A stretch of 39,712 bases of DNA, taken from NCBI RefSeq assembly GCF_900103835.1, contig NZ_FNID01000029.1:1-39712 (forward strand), written 5' to 3'. Shown piece after piece: positions 8,135-16,991 of the stretch. Numbering within the stretch: position 1 is the stretch's first letter; each line of letters opens with the position of its first letter. Both the position numbers and the translations under genes were made by a program. The DNA is from Acetanaerobacterium elongatum (lineage in GTDB: Bacteria; Bacillota; Clostridia; Oscillospirales; Ruminococcaceae). The notes beneath the pieces were generated by a model. That model was not told the origin of the DNA. It searched no databases and saw nothing but the letters and a program-made list of their open reading frames with translations.

Positions 8135-8305
8135 GAAAACAAAGAAGAACTGCAACCCGTTCTCACCCGCACGCTTGTTTGCGCTGCGGCGTCAATATTT
8201 TTGCATGGCGCTGGTTAGGCGTTTTTGCGGTATTGTATGCGCGGATGGTGTTTTGCTGTCCGCGCTTTGTGATTTTAAGTAAAAGGGCTTTGGAGGTGCT
8301 TTACT
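8135..8305 (+). promoter_or_regulatory. infC leader with attenuator hairpin (L20-leader-like)
   Basis: Between the promoter and the infC ribosome binding site lies a structured, non-coding leader. It ends in a 7-bp GC stem, GCGCGGA (8239-8245) with TCCGCGC (8259-8265), followed by a T-rich tract (TTTGTGATTTT). In Bacillus subtilis the same operon is controlled by L20 binding to such a leader and causing premature termination. Position, size and hairpin fit that model. I cannot confirm the L20-binding fold by reading alone. Confidence 0.5.
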
Positions 8306-8824
8306 ATTAGCAATAAGGAACTGCTTATCAATGAGGAAATTCACGACAAAGAGCTGCGCATAGTCGGCAACGACGGTTCCCAGTTGGGGATTATGTCTGC
8401 CCGCGATGCATTAAAGCTTGCGTCGGAACAAAATCTTGACCTTGTTAAGATTGCTCCTCAGGCAACACCGCCTGTTTGCCGCATCATGGATTACGGCAAA
8501 TACCGGTTTGAACAGGCCAAACGTGAAAAGGATGCCAAAAAGAATCAGAAGGTTGTAGATATCAAAGAGGTTCGCCTCTCGCTGAATATCGATACCCACG
8601 ATTTCAACACCAAGGTGAACCACGCTCTCCGCTTTTTAGAGGATGGCGATAAGGTGAAGGCTTCCATTCGTTTCCGCGGGCGCGAGATGGCGCATCCCGA
8701 GATGGGCAACGAAATCATGAAGCGCTTTGCAGAGGCATGTTCGGGCGTTGGCAGTGTTGAAAAGCAACCGAAGCTCGAAGGGCGCAGTATGCTGATGTTT
8801 ATTGCGCCGAAGCCCACAAAATAA
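8306..8824 (+). CDS. infC: Translation initiation factor IF-3
   Basis: IF-3 binds the 30S subunit and checks start-codon and initiator-tRNA pairing. The protein is 172 residues when started at the ATT codon at 8306: the text ISNKELLINEEIHDKELRIV is the normal IF-3 N-terminus and would be lost if the first ATG (8384) were used. GGAGG lies nine bases before the ATT. A non-canonical AUU-type start is the hallmark of infC and is used for autoregulation, since IF-3 discriminates against such codons. The N-domain continues through MSARDALKLA, and the C-domain includes VKASIRFRGREMAHPEMG. It heads the operon with rpmI and rplT. Confidence 0.96.
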   Translation: MSNKELLINEEIHDKELRIVGNDGSQLGIMSARDALKLASEQNLDLVKIAPQATPPVCRIMDYGKYRFEQAKREKDAKKNQKVVDIKEVRLSLNIDTHDFNTKVNHALRFLEDGDKVKASIRFRGREMAHPEMGNEIMKRFAEACSGVGSVEKQPKLEGRSMLMFIAPKPTK

Positions 8825-8847
8825 TCTTTAAGGAGGAACCCTAAGCT

Positions 8848-9045
8848 ATGCCAAAGATTAAAACACATTCCGGCGCAAAAAAACGCTTTAGCCTTACCAA
8901 GAACGGAAAGGTGAAGCGTGCGCACGCATACAAGAGACACATTCTCACCAAGAAGAACACCAAGCGTAAGAGAACTCTTCGCGCTGCTGCATATGCCGAC
9001 AAGACCAATGTAGCCCAGATTAAGCTTTTAATCCCCTACAAATAA
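8848..9045 (+). CDS. rpmI: Ribosomal protein bL35
   Basis: This small, very basic protein of 65 residues starts [20 protein letters not shown], the standard L35 sequence, with the [14 protein letters not shown] core. AAGGAGG precedes the ATG. It sits between infC and rplT as in most bacteria. Confidence 0.97.
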   Translation: MPKIKTHSGAKKRFSLTKNGKVKRAHAYKRHILTKKNTKRKRTLRAAAYADKTNVAQIKLLIPYK

Positions 9046-9096
9046 GCCTTAGCTGTCTTGAATTTATGAAAACAACCATAACGGAGGTAATATAGA

Positions 9097-9450
9097 ATGG
9101 CTCGTGTAAAGGGCGCAATGATGACCCGCAAGAGAAGAAAGAAGGTATTAAAGCTTGCCAAGGGCTACTACGGCAGCAAAAGCAAGCTTTTTAGAACTGC
9201 CAAACAGGCCGTAATGAAATCCGGCCAGTACGCTTATATTGGCCGCAAGCAGAAGAAGCGCAGCTTCCGCCAGCTGTGGATTGCTCGTATCTCTGCTGCT
9301 GCCAGAGCAAACGGCATGAACTACTCCACTTTTATGAACGGCTTAACCAAGGCCGGTATCGTATTAAACCGCAAGATGCTTTCCGAGCTTGCCATTTCCG
9401 ATGCCGCTGCTTTTACAGCGCTCACCGAAAAGGCAAAGGCCGCTCTCTAA
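9097..9450 (+). CDS. rplT: Ribosomal protein bL20
   Basis: L20 is an early-assembling 23S rRNA binder and, in Firmicutes, the repressor of its own operon. The 117-residue sequence has the basic N-terminal extension ([20 protein letters not shown]) and the globular block [29 protein letters not shown] site precedes the ATG. It ends the operon and is followed by a strong terminator. Confidence 0.97.
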   Translation: MARVKGAMMTRKRRKKVLKLAKGYYGSKSKLFRTAKQAVMKSGQYAYIGRKQKKRSFRQLWIARISAAARANGMNYSTFMNGLTKAGIVLNRKMLSELAISDAAAFTALTEKAKAAL

Positions 9451-9465
9451 TAACAAATTACACTG

Positions 9466-9498
9466 CGCCCGCGTCTTGCAGACTCGGGCGTATTTTTT
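9466..9498 (+). terminator. Rho-independent terminator after rplT
   Basis: CGCCCG (9466-9471) and CGGGCG (9485-9490) form the outer stem, with GTCT/AGAC extending it inside. The tail is TATTTTTT. It closes infC-rpmI-rplT before the methyltransferase gene. Confidence 0.85.
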
Positions 9499-9534
9499 AA
9501 GACAAAAACCGACATAGAGGAGGTGCCCGGGTTT

Positions 9535-10329
9535 ATGGTGATCACCAGCGTTGAAAACCCAGTGGTTAAGCTTGCCGCAAAGCTTTCCGTCTCAAAAAAG
9601 GAGCGCAGCGAGCAGGGGCTCTTTTTGATTGAGGGGCTGCGCCTGTGCCTGGATGCGGTGGAAAGCGGCATTCGTATACGCTATGTGTTTATCACCACCG
9701 GGGCCGGCGAGAAATACTACAACCTGCTCAAGCCCTTAACGGTGTCGGGCGCTTTGGTTTACGAGGTTTCCGACAGCGTTTTTGCCAAGGTTTGCGATAC
9801 CAAAACCCCGCAGGGGGTTTTATGTGTTTGCGAAATGCTTGACAAAAAGACGCAGTTGGATAAAATAAACACTAACGGGCTTTATATAGGCCTTGAGCAT
9901 ATTCAAGACCCCGGAAACCTTGGAACCATTCTGCGAACCGCCGAGGCGGTGGGGCTTTCCGGCGTTGTTTTAAGCGCCGATTGCTGTGACATCCTAAACC
10001 CCAAGGTAATTCGTGCAACGATGGGCGGGGTTTTTCGTCTGCCGGTATTTGAGGTGCAGAGCAGTACAGAAGCCTGCCGGAAGCTGAGCGGGATGGGGCT
10101 TAAAACCTACGCAGCAGTGGTAGACGAGGACGCGGATGACATTACGAGCCTGACATTTCCACAGGGCAGCATTGTGTTTATAGGCAACGAAGGCAACGGC
10201 CTTACCAGTGAGCTTGCACAGGCCTGCGATTACAGGCTTACTATCCGTATGCGCGGCAGGGCTGAATCGCTGAACGCGGCGATGGCGGCGGGGATTATTA
10301 TGTGGGAGATGGCGCGCGGCCAAGGGTAG
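9535..10329 (+). CDS. TrmH/SpoU-family RNA 2'-O-methyltransferase
   Basis: The 264-residue protein has an N-terminal substrate-binding domain (KKERSEQGLFLIEGLRLC) and a C-terminal trefoil-knot SPOUT domain. The knot motifs are visible: LEHIQDPGNLGTILRTAEA, then FIGNEGNGLTSELAQACD, then GRAESLNAAMAAGI. This class transfers methyl from S-adenosylmethionine to ribose hydroxyls of rRNA or tRNA; the exact position is not predictable. The ATG at 9535 has GGAGG twelve bases upstream. An in-frame GTG at 9523 abuts that site and is too close to be used. The gene lies immediately upstream of dprA. Confidence 0.92.
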   Translation: MVITSVENPVVKLAAKLSVSKKERSEQGLFLIEGLRLCLDAVESGIRIRYVFITTGAGEKYYNLLKPLTVSGALVYEVSDSVFAKVCDTKTPQGVLCVCEMLDKKTQLDKINTNGLYIGLEHIQDPGNLGTILRTAEAVGLSGVVLSADCCDILNPKVIRATMGGVFRLPVFEVQSSTEACRKLSGMGLKTYAAVVDEDADDITSLTFPQGSIVFIGNEGNGLTSELAQACDYRLTIRMRGRAESLNAAMAAGIIMWEMARGQG

Positions 10330-10364
10330 TGGCAGCATCACAAATTGAAAACGAGGGAAACCGG

Positions 10365-11582
10365 ATGACGGAATACTGCATCTGGCTGCAGCAATGTTTT
10401 GGTGAAGGCAGTGTGAAGCCTTACAATATTATAAAGCAATACGGCTCCGCCAAGGCCTTTTACGATTCGGTGCAGGCGGGGCTTTCCGGCGTTCACGACC
10501 TTTTACCTGCCGATATAGCGCGGGTGAAAAACACCCCGCTTGAACTGGCTCAAAAAATTCTTGAAAAGTGCACACAGAAGGGCATTGATGTTTATACCAT
10601 TGATCATGCCCTTTACCCCGAAAAGCTGAAGAATATCTATGCCCCGCCGGTTGTACTGTATGGAATAGGTATGCTTCCGGAACTTGACCGTTTAGTTGCC
10701 ATAGCGGTGGTGGGCAACCGCCGTATGAGTGATTACGGGGGCAGTGTTGCAAGGCAGATCGGCTACGACCTTGCCCGGGCGGGTGCTGTTGTAGTAAGCG
10801 GCCTTGCCCTTGGCATAGACGCCTGCGGGCATGAGGGTGCGCTTTTGGCAGGCGGCAAAACGGTTGCCGTGCTTGGCTGCGGGCCGGATGTAATTTATCC
10901 AAGCGAGAACGAGGCATTAACCGAGCAGATTCGCAGTAAAGGCACTATACTCAGCGAGTTTCCGCCGGGAACGCGGCCCATCGCCAGGAACTTTCCCATC
11001 CGCAACCGCATTATCTCCGGCTTATGCAACGGAATTGCGGTCATAGAGGCCGGGGTGAAGAGCGGCTCGCTCATCACCGCGAACCTTGCGCTGGAGCAGG
11101 GGCGCGATATCTTTACCGTTCCAAACAGTATCTACTGTGAGCACTCCGCGGGCTCTCTGCGTCTGCTGCGCGACGGCGCTATCCCCATCGGCAGCGCTTA
11201 TGATATACTTATTGAATATGAAGGGCTGTTCAAGGACAAGTTAAATCTTGAAAAGATTCCGCGCTGTTATTATTACCTGCCGGCCCAACATCAGAAATCT
11301 GCTTTACCGGCTCAGAAAAAGGCGTCTAAGCCCCGGCCGGAACAGCCACCGATCCTTACCGTGCCTGGGAACCCGAAGGCGGAGGCACAGAGCCTTCCCG
11401 ATTACCTCACCGGGCAGGCGGTTAAGGTATATGATATATTAAGAACCAAAACCGAAAAAACGCATGTGGATGAAATTGCGGTGCAGACGGGGCTTTCAAC
11501 CCCCGAGGTGCTATCCGCCATCACAGAGCTTGAGATAGAAGAACTGGTGCGCGCCTACCCCGGCAGGCGGTATTCCGTTTGA
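10365..11582 (+). CDS. dprA: DNA-processing protein DprA
   Basis: DprA loads RecA onto incoming single-stranded DNA during natural transformation. Of 405 residues, the first ~90 form the helical N-terminal domain. The Rossmann-like domain follows with VGNRRMSDYG, VVSGLALGIDACGHEGALL and the NFPIRNRIISGLC DNA-binding strand. After a poorly conserved linker (about residues 320-345), a winged-helix domain ends the protein (VHD-type sequence HVDEIAVQTGLSTPEV). The start at 10365 has GAGGGAA nearby. The gene is widely retained in Firmicutes not known to be competent, so it does not prove transformability here. It is followed by topA, as in many Firmicutes. Confidence 0.95.
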   Translation: MTEYCIWLQQCFGEGSVKPYNIIKQYGSAKAFYDSVQAGLSGVHDLLPADIARVKNTPLELAQKILEKCTQKGIDVYTIDHALYPEKLKNIYAPPVVLYGIGMLPELDRLVAIAVVGNRRMSDYGGSVARQIGYDLARAGAVVVSGLALGIDACGHEGALLAGGKTVAVLGCGPDVIYPSENEALTEQIRSKGTILSEFPPGTRPIARNFPIRNRIISGLCNGIAVIEAGVKSGSLITANLALEQGRDIFTVPNSIYCEHSAGSLRLLRDGAIPIGSAYDILIEYEGLFKDKLNLEKIPRCYYYLPAQHQKSALPAQKKASKPRPEQPPILTVPGNPKAEAQSLPDYLTGQAVKVYDILRTKTEKTHVDEIAVQTGLSTPEVLSAITELEIEELVRAYPGRRYSV

Positions 11583-11613
11583 GTTAAACATAATATTGCA
11601 TTAAAACAGAAGC

Positions 11614-11631
11614 TCACCGCGCAGCCGGTGA
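11614..11631 (+). repeat. Short hairpin upstream of the topA ribosome binding site
   Basis: TCACCG and CGGTGA flank six bases and lie just 5' of GGAGG. It may modulate topA translation, or be chance. Confidence 0.3.
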
Positions 11632-11647
11632 ATTTGGAGGATCATCA

Positions 11648-13750
11648 ATGGCAAATTCTAATCTGGTCATCGTAGAATCACCCGCAAAGGCAAAAACCAT
11701 AAAAAAATACCTTGGCAGCGGCTTTGAGGTGGTTGCATCGATGGGGCATATCCGCGACCTGCCCAAGAGTAAGATGGGCGTGGATATTGAGCATCATTTT
11801 GAACCGAAGTATGTGGATATTAAGGGCAAGGAAGACCTGATTAAATCGCTCAAAAAGGCCGCACAGGCCAGTGATGCCGTCTATCTTGCCACCGACCCGG
11901 ACCGTGAGGGAGAGGCCATCTCGTGGCATCTTGCGCATCTGTTAAACCTTAATCCGGCCGATACCAACCGCATTACCTTCAATGAGATTACAAAAACGGG
12001 TGTGAAGGCCGGTATGGCGGCTCCACGCGCCATTGATATCGATCTTGTAAACGCACAGCAGGCCAGACGAATCCTCGACCGTGTGGTGGGCTATAAGCTC
12101 AGCCCCTTTTTGTGGCGCAAGGTACGCCGCGGGCTTTCGGCGGGGCGCGTACAGTCGGTGGCGGTGCGCTTGATTGTCGACCGTGAGGATGAGATCCGCG
12201 CCTTTAAAACCGAGGAATACTGGACTATTGACGCCAAGCTTTCGGCTAATGGTCAGCGTAAGATGTTCCCGGCCAAGTTTTACGGCAAGAATAAAAAGAT
12301 TGAGATAAAAAACAAGGAGCAGGCAGACAGCATCTTAAACGAGCTGAAGGGCTGTCGCTTTGTTGTGGGCGCGGTGAAAACGGGCGTGCGCAAAAAAAGC
12401 CCGGCGCCCCCTTTCACCACCTCCACCATGCAGCAGGAGGCCTCGCGCAAGCTGGGGTTTCAGGCGCGCCGCACCATGAAGGCGGCGCAGGAGCTGTATG
12501 AAGGCGTAGAGGTTGAGGGTTACGGTGCTGTGGGCTTGATTACCTATATGCGTACCGACTCGCTGCGTGTATCTAAAGAGGCACAGGATGACGCCGCGCA
12601 GTATATCGAGCAGAGGTACGGCAAAAAATATCTGCCCGATAGCCCGCGTGTTTATAAAACCAAGAACAACGCGCAGGACGCGCACGAAGCCATCCGCCCG
12701 TCTATGCCGTCGCTCACCCCCGAACAGGTGAAAAGCAGTCTTACAGGGGATCAGTATAAGCTCTACAAGCTCATCTGGGAGCGGTTTATCGCAAGCCAGA
12801 TGGCTACCGCACTGCTGGATACCGTTGCGGCGGATATCTTAGCGAACGACTATGTATTCAAGGCCTCGGGCTTCTCGGTGAAGTTTGATGGCTTTACGGT
12901 ATTATACGAAGAGGGCAGGGACGAAGAGGATGAGGATAACACCGCCCTTCCGCCGCTCAAACAGGGTGAGGAGCTGAAGGAGCGCGCACTCGAACCCAAC
13001 CAGCACTTTACCCAGCCACCCGCCCGCTACACCGAAGCCTCGCTCATCAAGGCGCTGGAGGAAAACGGTATCGGTCGCCCCAGCACCTATTCGCCTACCA
13101 TTACCACCATCCTCCAGCGCGGGTATGTAGAGCGCGAGGCAAAGTCGCTTAAGCCCACCGCATTGGGTGAGGTGACCACCAACCTCATGAAGGATCACTT
13201 TAAAAAGATTGTAGACGCCGAGTTTACCGCCTCTATGGAAAAGAACCTCGACCTTGTTGAAACCGGCGAGCGCGAGTGGGTTTCTATTCTGGACGAATTC
13301 TACGGCGATTTTGCCGATACCCTTGCCACCGCCGAAAAGGAGATGGAGGGCACCCGCGTAAAGGTGCCGGACGAGGAAACCGATGTAGTGTGTGAGCTGT
13401 GCGGGCGCAAGATGGTGATTAAAACCGGCCGCTTCGGCAAGTTCTTGGCCTGCCCGGGTTTCCCGGAATGCAAAAACACCAAGAAGATTGTGCAGGAGAC
13501 TGGCGGCGTCTGCCCACTGTGCAACGGCCGTATTCTCAGCAAAAAGTCCAAGAAGGGGAAGGTATACTTCGGCTGCGAGCACAACCCCAAATGCGCGTTT
13601 ATGACATGGGATGAGCCCACCAAGGAGTTCTGCCCGCAGTGCGGCTCCACCCTGCTCAAAAAGGGCGGCAAAAACGGCAGAATCTACTGCTCTAAAGAGG
13701 GCTGCGGCTTCGAGAAACCCCTGCCCTCCAAAAAGGATGAGCAGGAGTAA
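11648..13750 (+). CDS. topA: DNA topoisomerase I
   Basis: This type IA topoisomerase relaxes negative supercoils by a tyrosyl-DNA intermediate. The 700-residue protein starts with the Toprim domain (NLVIVESPAKAKTIKKYLG; acidic residues in DPDREGEAIS). The catalytic tyrosine is in GLITYMRTDSLRVS (about residue 300). Three C-terminal zinc ribbons follow: CELCG...C, CPLCN...C and CPQCG...C. Size and domain order are normal. GGAGG lies upstream of the ATG. It stands between dprA and trmFO, the same order as in Bacillus. Confidence 0.97.
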   Translation: MANSNLVIVESPAKAKTIKKYLGSGFEVVASMGHIRDLPKSKMGVDIEHHFEPKYVDIKGKEDLIKSLKKAAQASDAVYLATDPDREGEAISWHLAHLLNLNPADTNRITFNEITKTGVKAGMAAPRAIDIDLVNAQQARRILDRVVGYKLSPFLWRKVRRGLSAGRVQSVAVRLIVDREDEIRAFKTEEYWTIDAKLSANGQRKMFPAKFYGKNKKIEIKNKEQADSILNELKGCRFVVGAVKTGVRKKSPAPPFTTSTMQQEASRKLGFQARRTMKAAQELYEGVEVEGYGAVGLITYMRTDSLRVSKEAQDDAAQYIEQRYGKKYLPDSPRVYKTKNNAQDAHEAIRPSMPSLTPEQVKSSLTGDQYKLYKLIWERFIASQMATALLDTVAADILANDYVFKASGFSVKFDGFTVLYEEGRDEEDEDNTALPPLKQGEELKERALEPNQHFTQPPARYTEASLIKALEENGIGRPSTYSPTITTILQRGYVEREAKSLKPTALGEVTTNLMKDHFKKIVDAEFTASMEKNLDLVETGEREWVSILDEFYGDFADTLATAEKEMEGTRVKVPDEETDVVCELCGRKMVIKTGRFGKFLACPGFPECKNTKKIVQETGGVCPLCNGRILSKKSKKGKVYFGCEHNPKCAFMTWDEPTKEFCPQCGSTLLKKGGKNGRIYCSKEGCGFEKPLPSKKDEQE

Positions 13751-13780
13751 CTGAAAATCTTCTGGCTGGCAGAGAAATTT

Positions 13781-13859
13781 GCGGGCGCATAATATGCGCC
13801 CCTACATCTTTATTTGTAGCGCCATGATGATTTTGTAGGGGCGATTATCAATCGCCCGC
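13781..13859. repeat. MITE/REP-like palindromic repeat between topA and trmFO
   Basis: Two 26-base arms (13781-13806 and 13834-13859) are inverted copies separated by 27 bases. The outer 7 bases (GCGGGCG/CGCCCGC) and inner 10 bases (CGCCCCTACA/TGTAGGGGCG) pair perfectly, while the 9 bases between them differ. Each arm is itself close to a small palindrome. The TGTAGGGGCG...CGCCCGC pattern is a type commonly dispersed between genes in clostridial genomes; that statement is from general recollection. There is no T-tract, so it is not a simple terminator. Confidence 0.7.
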
Positions 13860-13894
13860 AGTAATATCCGAAATATATAAAACAGGAGGCAGGC

Positions 13895-15247
13895 ATGGCT
13901 CAGGTACACATCATCGGTGCGGGCCTTGGGGGGTGCGAGGCGGCCTATCGGCTGGCCTGCGAGGGCGTTTCGGTTACGCTTTACGAGATGAAGCCGCTTG
14001 CCCATTCCCCCGCGCATAAGCTCGATACCTTCGCCGAACTGGTTTGCTCAAACTCCCTAAAAGCCGAGCGTCTAAACTCTGCCGCGGGGCTGCTCAAACA
14101 CGAAATGCGCACACTCGGTTCCGTTACAATGCAGGCCGCCGACGCAAACCGCGTGGAGGCAGGCGGCGCGCTTGCGGTAGACCGCGAGGGCTTTTCACAG
14201 TTTATTACCGATAAGATTAAAAGTAACCCGAACATTGAGATAAAATACGGCGAAGTTAAAGAGCTGCCTGCCGAGGGCGTTGTAATTGTCGCCACAGGCC
14301 CTCTTACACAGGGGGCGCTTGCCGAGGATATCCGAAACCGGTGCGGGAGGGAGTATCTAAGCTTCCACGACGCCGCGGCACCCATCGTTTCACTGGATTC
14401 CATTAACCTCGATAAGGTTTTTTATGCCGCACGCTATGGCAGGGGCGAGGATGATTACATCAACTGCCCGTTTGATAAAGAGGGCTACGAGCGCTTCTGG
14501 CAGGAGCTTGTTAACGCCGAGAGTGTACCCCTAAAAGAGTTTGAAAAGGAGCACTTCCGCGTTTATGAGGGCTGTATGCCTATAGAGGTGATGGCAAAGC
14601 GCGGCGCCGATACTATCCGCTTCGGCCCCCTAAAGCCCGTCGGCCTGCGCGACCCTAAAACCGGCCACCGCCCGTGGGCCGTGGTGCAGCTCAGGCGCGA
14701 AAACGCAAGCGGCACCTTGTATAATCTGGTGGGCTTTCAAACCAACCTTAAATTTGCCGAACAAAAGCGCGTCTTTTCTATGATACCCGGGCTTGAAAAC
14801 GCCGAGTTTGTGCGCTATGGGGTGATGCACCGCAACACCTTCTTAGACAGCCCCCGCCTGCTCGACCGTTTCTGCCGCTTAAAGAGCGACCCGCGCATCT
14901 TCTTTGCCGGGCAGATTACCGGCGTAGAGGGCTATATCGAATCCGCCGCAAGCGGTATTCTTGCAGGGTATAACGCGGCGAGACTTATAAAGCAACAAGA
15001 GCTGTTGAGCCTGCCCGCCGACACCATGCTCGGTGCGCTGACGGCCTATGTCAGCGACGAGCAGGTAAAGGATTTTCAGCCCATGGGCAGCAATATGGGT
15101 ATTCTGCCGCCGCTTGAAACACGCGTAAAAGGCAAGGAAGAACGGTACACCCTGCTTGCCGAGCGCGCGGTGGCATCACTTGAAGCATATCTCAGCAAAA
15201 TGAGTATACAAATAAAAAGGAGAAAGCATGATGAAGGTAATTGTTGA
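13895..15247 (+). CDS. trmFO: Methylenetetrahydrofolate-tRNA-(uracil-5-)-methyltransferase TrmFO
   Basis: TrmFO makes ribothymidine at position 54 of tRNA using methylene-tetrahydrofolate and FAD. The 450-residue protein begins with the FAD-binding GAGLGGCEAAYRLA. It continues with the family-specific block FAELVCSNSLKAERLNSAAG, whose cysteine is part of the CSNS motif. Near the end are FFAGQITGVEGYIESAASG and FQPMGSNMGILPPLE. The length is normal. Its last 20 bases overlap the start of plsX, including the plsX ribosome binding site, which suggests coupling. Confidence 0.96.
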   Translation: MAQVHIIGAGLGGCEAAYRLACEGVSVTLYEMKPLAHSPAHKLDTFAELVCSNSLKAERLNSAAGLLKHEMRTLGSVTMQAADANRVEAGGALAVDREGFSQFITDKIKSNPNIEIKYGEVKELPAEGVVIVATGPLTQGALAEDIRNRCGREYLSFHDAAAPIVSLDSINLDKVFYAARYGRGEDDYINCPFDKEGYERFWQELVNAESVPLKEFEKEHFRVYEGCMPIEVMAKRGADTIRFGPLKPVGLRDPKTGHRPWAVVQLRRENASGTLYNLVGFQTNLKFAEQKRVFSMIPGLENAEFVRYGVMHRNTFLDSPRLLDRFCRLKSDPRIFFAGQITGVEGYIESAASGILAGYNAARLIKQQELLSLPADTMLGALTAYVSDEQVKDFQPMGSNMGILPPLETRVKGKEERYTLLAERAVASLEAYLSKMSIQIKRRKHDEGNC

Positions 15248-16268
15248 CGGATTTGGCGGCGACAACGCGCCCATAGCGGTTCTAAAGGGCTGTGAGCTTG
15301 CGGTGAGGGAATATGGGGTTACCGTGCTGCTGACGGGCGATACCGAAAAGCTCACGGCCTGTGCGCAGGAAAACGGTGTTTCTCTTGCGGGCTTTGAGTT
15401 TGCAAACGCCACGCAGGTAATCTCGATGGAGGACGAGCCTACCGATGTAATCAAGGCAAAAAGCGACTGTTCGATGGCCGTAGGGTTAAAGCTTTTAAAG
15501 GAGGGCAAGGGCGACGCGTTTGTAAGCGCAGGCAGCACCGGCGCACTGGTAGTAGGCTCGTCCACCCTTGTTGGACGTATTAAAGGCATTAAGCGTGCGG
15601 CACTCGCCCCCATGCTGCCCACCTCCAAGGGCATGTATATGCTGATGGATTCCGGCGCGAACCTCGACTGCCGCCCCGAGATGCTGGTGCAGTTCGGTAT
15701 CATGGGCTCGGTATACATGGGCAAAATTGCGGGCATCAGTAACCCCCGCGTGGGCGTTGTAAACGTGGGCACCGAGGAGACCAAGGGCACCGAGCTGGAG
15801 CTTGAGGCAAACGAGCTGTTTAAGCTGGCCCCCGTAAACTGCATCGGCAACGTAGAGGCGCGCGAGCTCCCCTTAGGCGGTTGCGAGGTTGCGGTAACCG
15901 ACGGCTTTACCGGCAACGTAATCCTAAAGCTCACCGAAGGGCTTGCCAAAGGCTTCTCGGCCAATATTAAGAAGATGCTGCTCAAGAATGCGGGCACCAA
16001 GCTGGCGGCACTGCTGCTAAAAAGCGGCCTGCAGGAGTTTAAAAAGAGCATGGATTATACCGAATACGGCGGCGCCCCGCTGATGGGCATTAACAAGCCG
16101 GTGATCAAGGCGCACGGCAGCTCGGATGCCAAGGCCTTTAAGAACGCCATCCGTCAGGCGAAGGCGTTCCATGAGCAGAATGTAATCGGCGAGATCGAGG
16201 CCGGATTAAAGACGCTCAGCTCTAAAATGGCCGAGCGCGAGAGCGCTCAGGTTGGGGCAGCCGAATAG
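15228..16268 (+). CDS. plsX: Phosphate acyltransferase PlsX
   Basis: PlsX converts acyl-ACP to acyl-phosphate for phospholipid synthesis. The 346-residue sequence has the N-terminal VIVDGFGGDNAP, then VSAGSTGALVVGS and GVVNVGTEETKGTELE. The C-terminal region has EYGGAPLMGINKPVIKAHGS. AAGGAG lies just before two adjacent ATG codons at 15228 and 15231; either may start. The gene normally placed between plsX and rnc in Firmicutes, acpP, is not here: the gap to rnc is 48 bases. Confidence 0.96.
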   Translation: MMKVIVDGFGGDNAPIAVLKGCELAVREYGVTVLLTGDTEKLTACAQENGVSLAGFEFANATQVISMEDEPTDVIKAKSDCSMAVGLKLLKEGKGDAFVSAGSTGALVVGSSTLVGRIKGIKRAALAPMLPTSKGMYMLMDSGANLDCRPEMLVQFGIMGSVYMGKIAGISNPRVGVVNVGTEETKGTELELEANELFKLAPVNCIGNVEARELPLGGCEVAVTDGFTGNVILKLTEGLAKGFSANIKKMLLKNAGTKLAALLLKSGLQEFKKSMDYTEYGGAPLMGINKPVIKAHGSSDAKAFKNAIRQAKAFHEQNVIGEIEAGLKTLSSKMAERESAQVGAAE

Positions 16269-16316
16269 CCTGTATCGGATTCAATAAGCACAACCCCCTG
16301 AAAGGAATGTCATATC

Positions 16317-16991
16317 TTGAAGGAACTAATGGAAAAGCTCGGGTATCGGTTTAAAGACCCTGCCCTTTTAAAAACGGCCCTTACCCACTCCTCCTACGCC
16401 AACGAAACCAAGAAGGGCACTATCTGCAACGAGCGCCTGGAGTTTCTGGGCGATTCGGTGCTGTCCATCGTGGTGTCGGAGTACCTGTTTACGCATTACA
16501 AGCACCTGCCGGAGGGCGAGCTTACCAAGCTGCGCGCTTCTTTGGTGTGTGAACGTATGCTGTGGGAGTTTGCCAAACAAATCGACCTTGGCAGCTATAT
16601 CCTGCTCGGACGCGGGGAAGATCTCTCGGGCGGCAGAGAGCGCCCATCGATTCTGTCCGATGCGTTTGAGGCGGTGATTGCCGCCATCTACCTTGACGGC
16701 GGCATTGAGCCGGTAACGCAGTATATCCTAGGTTTTGTGAAAAAACAGCTGGAAGGGAAGAACCAGACCCCGTTTAAGGACTATAAAACCATGCTGCAGG
16801 AGATCATCCAGCAAAACAGGGAAGAGAGTGTTTCGTACTATCTGGTGGATGAGAGCGGCCCCGATCACGACAAACGCTTTACCGTAGAGGTGCACCTCAA
16901 CAGCAATGTCATCGGCACCGGCATTGGCAGAAGCAAAAAGGATGCCGAGCAGCAGGCCGCGCGTGAGGCGCTGGAGCTGATGGGCAAATGA
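16317..16991 (+). CDS. rnc: Ribonuclease III
   Basis: RNase III cleaves double-stranded RNA in rRNA maturation and mRNA turnover. The 224-residue protein has the catalytic signature NERLEFLGDSVLS near residue 40, a second acidic cluster (LSDAFEAVIAAIYLDGG) and a C-terminal dsRNA-binding domain (residues ~155-224). The start is TTG at 16317: AAAGGA lies ten bases before it, whereas the nearest ATG (16329) would be 22 bases from that site. Its stop overlaps the next gene's ATG (ATGA). Confidence 0.96.
   Translation: MKELMEKLGYRFKDPALLKTALTHSSYANETKKGTICNERLEFLGDSVLSIVVSEYLFTHYKHLPEGELTKLRASLVCERMLWEFAKQIDLGSYILLGRGEDLSGGRERPSILSDAFEAVIAAIYLDGGIEPVTQYILGFVKKQLEGKNQTPFKDYKTMLQEIIQQNREESVSYYLVDESGPDHDKRFTVEVHLNSNVIGTGIGRSKKDAEQQAAREALELMGK

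Noticed and set aside
8100-8310. Two overlapping ~60-residue frames in the infC leader
   Set aside because: They overlap the promoter and the attenuator hairpin, have no ribosome binding site and read as low-conservation basic text; the leader explains the region better.
12902-13582. A 226-residue minus-strand frame inside topA
   Set aside because: It is antisense to a well-conserved essential gene, and its long open frame is explained by GC-rich codon bias.
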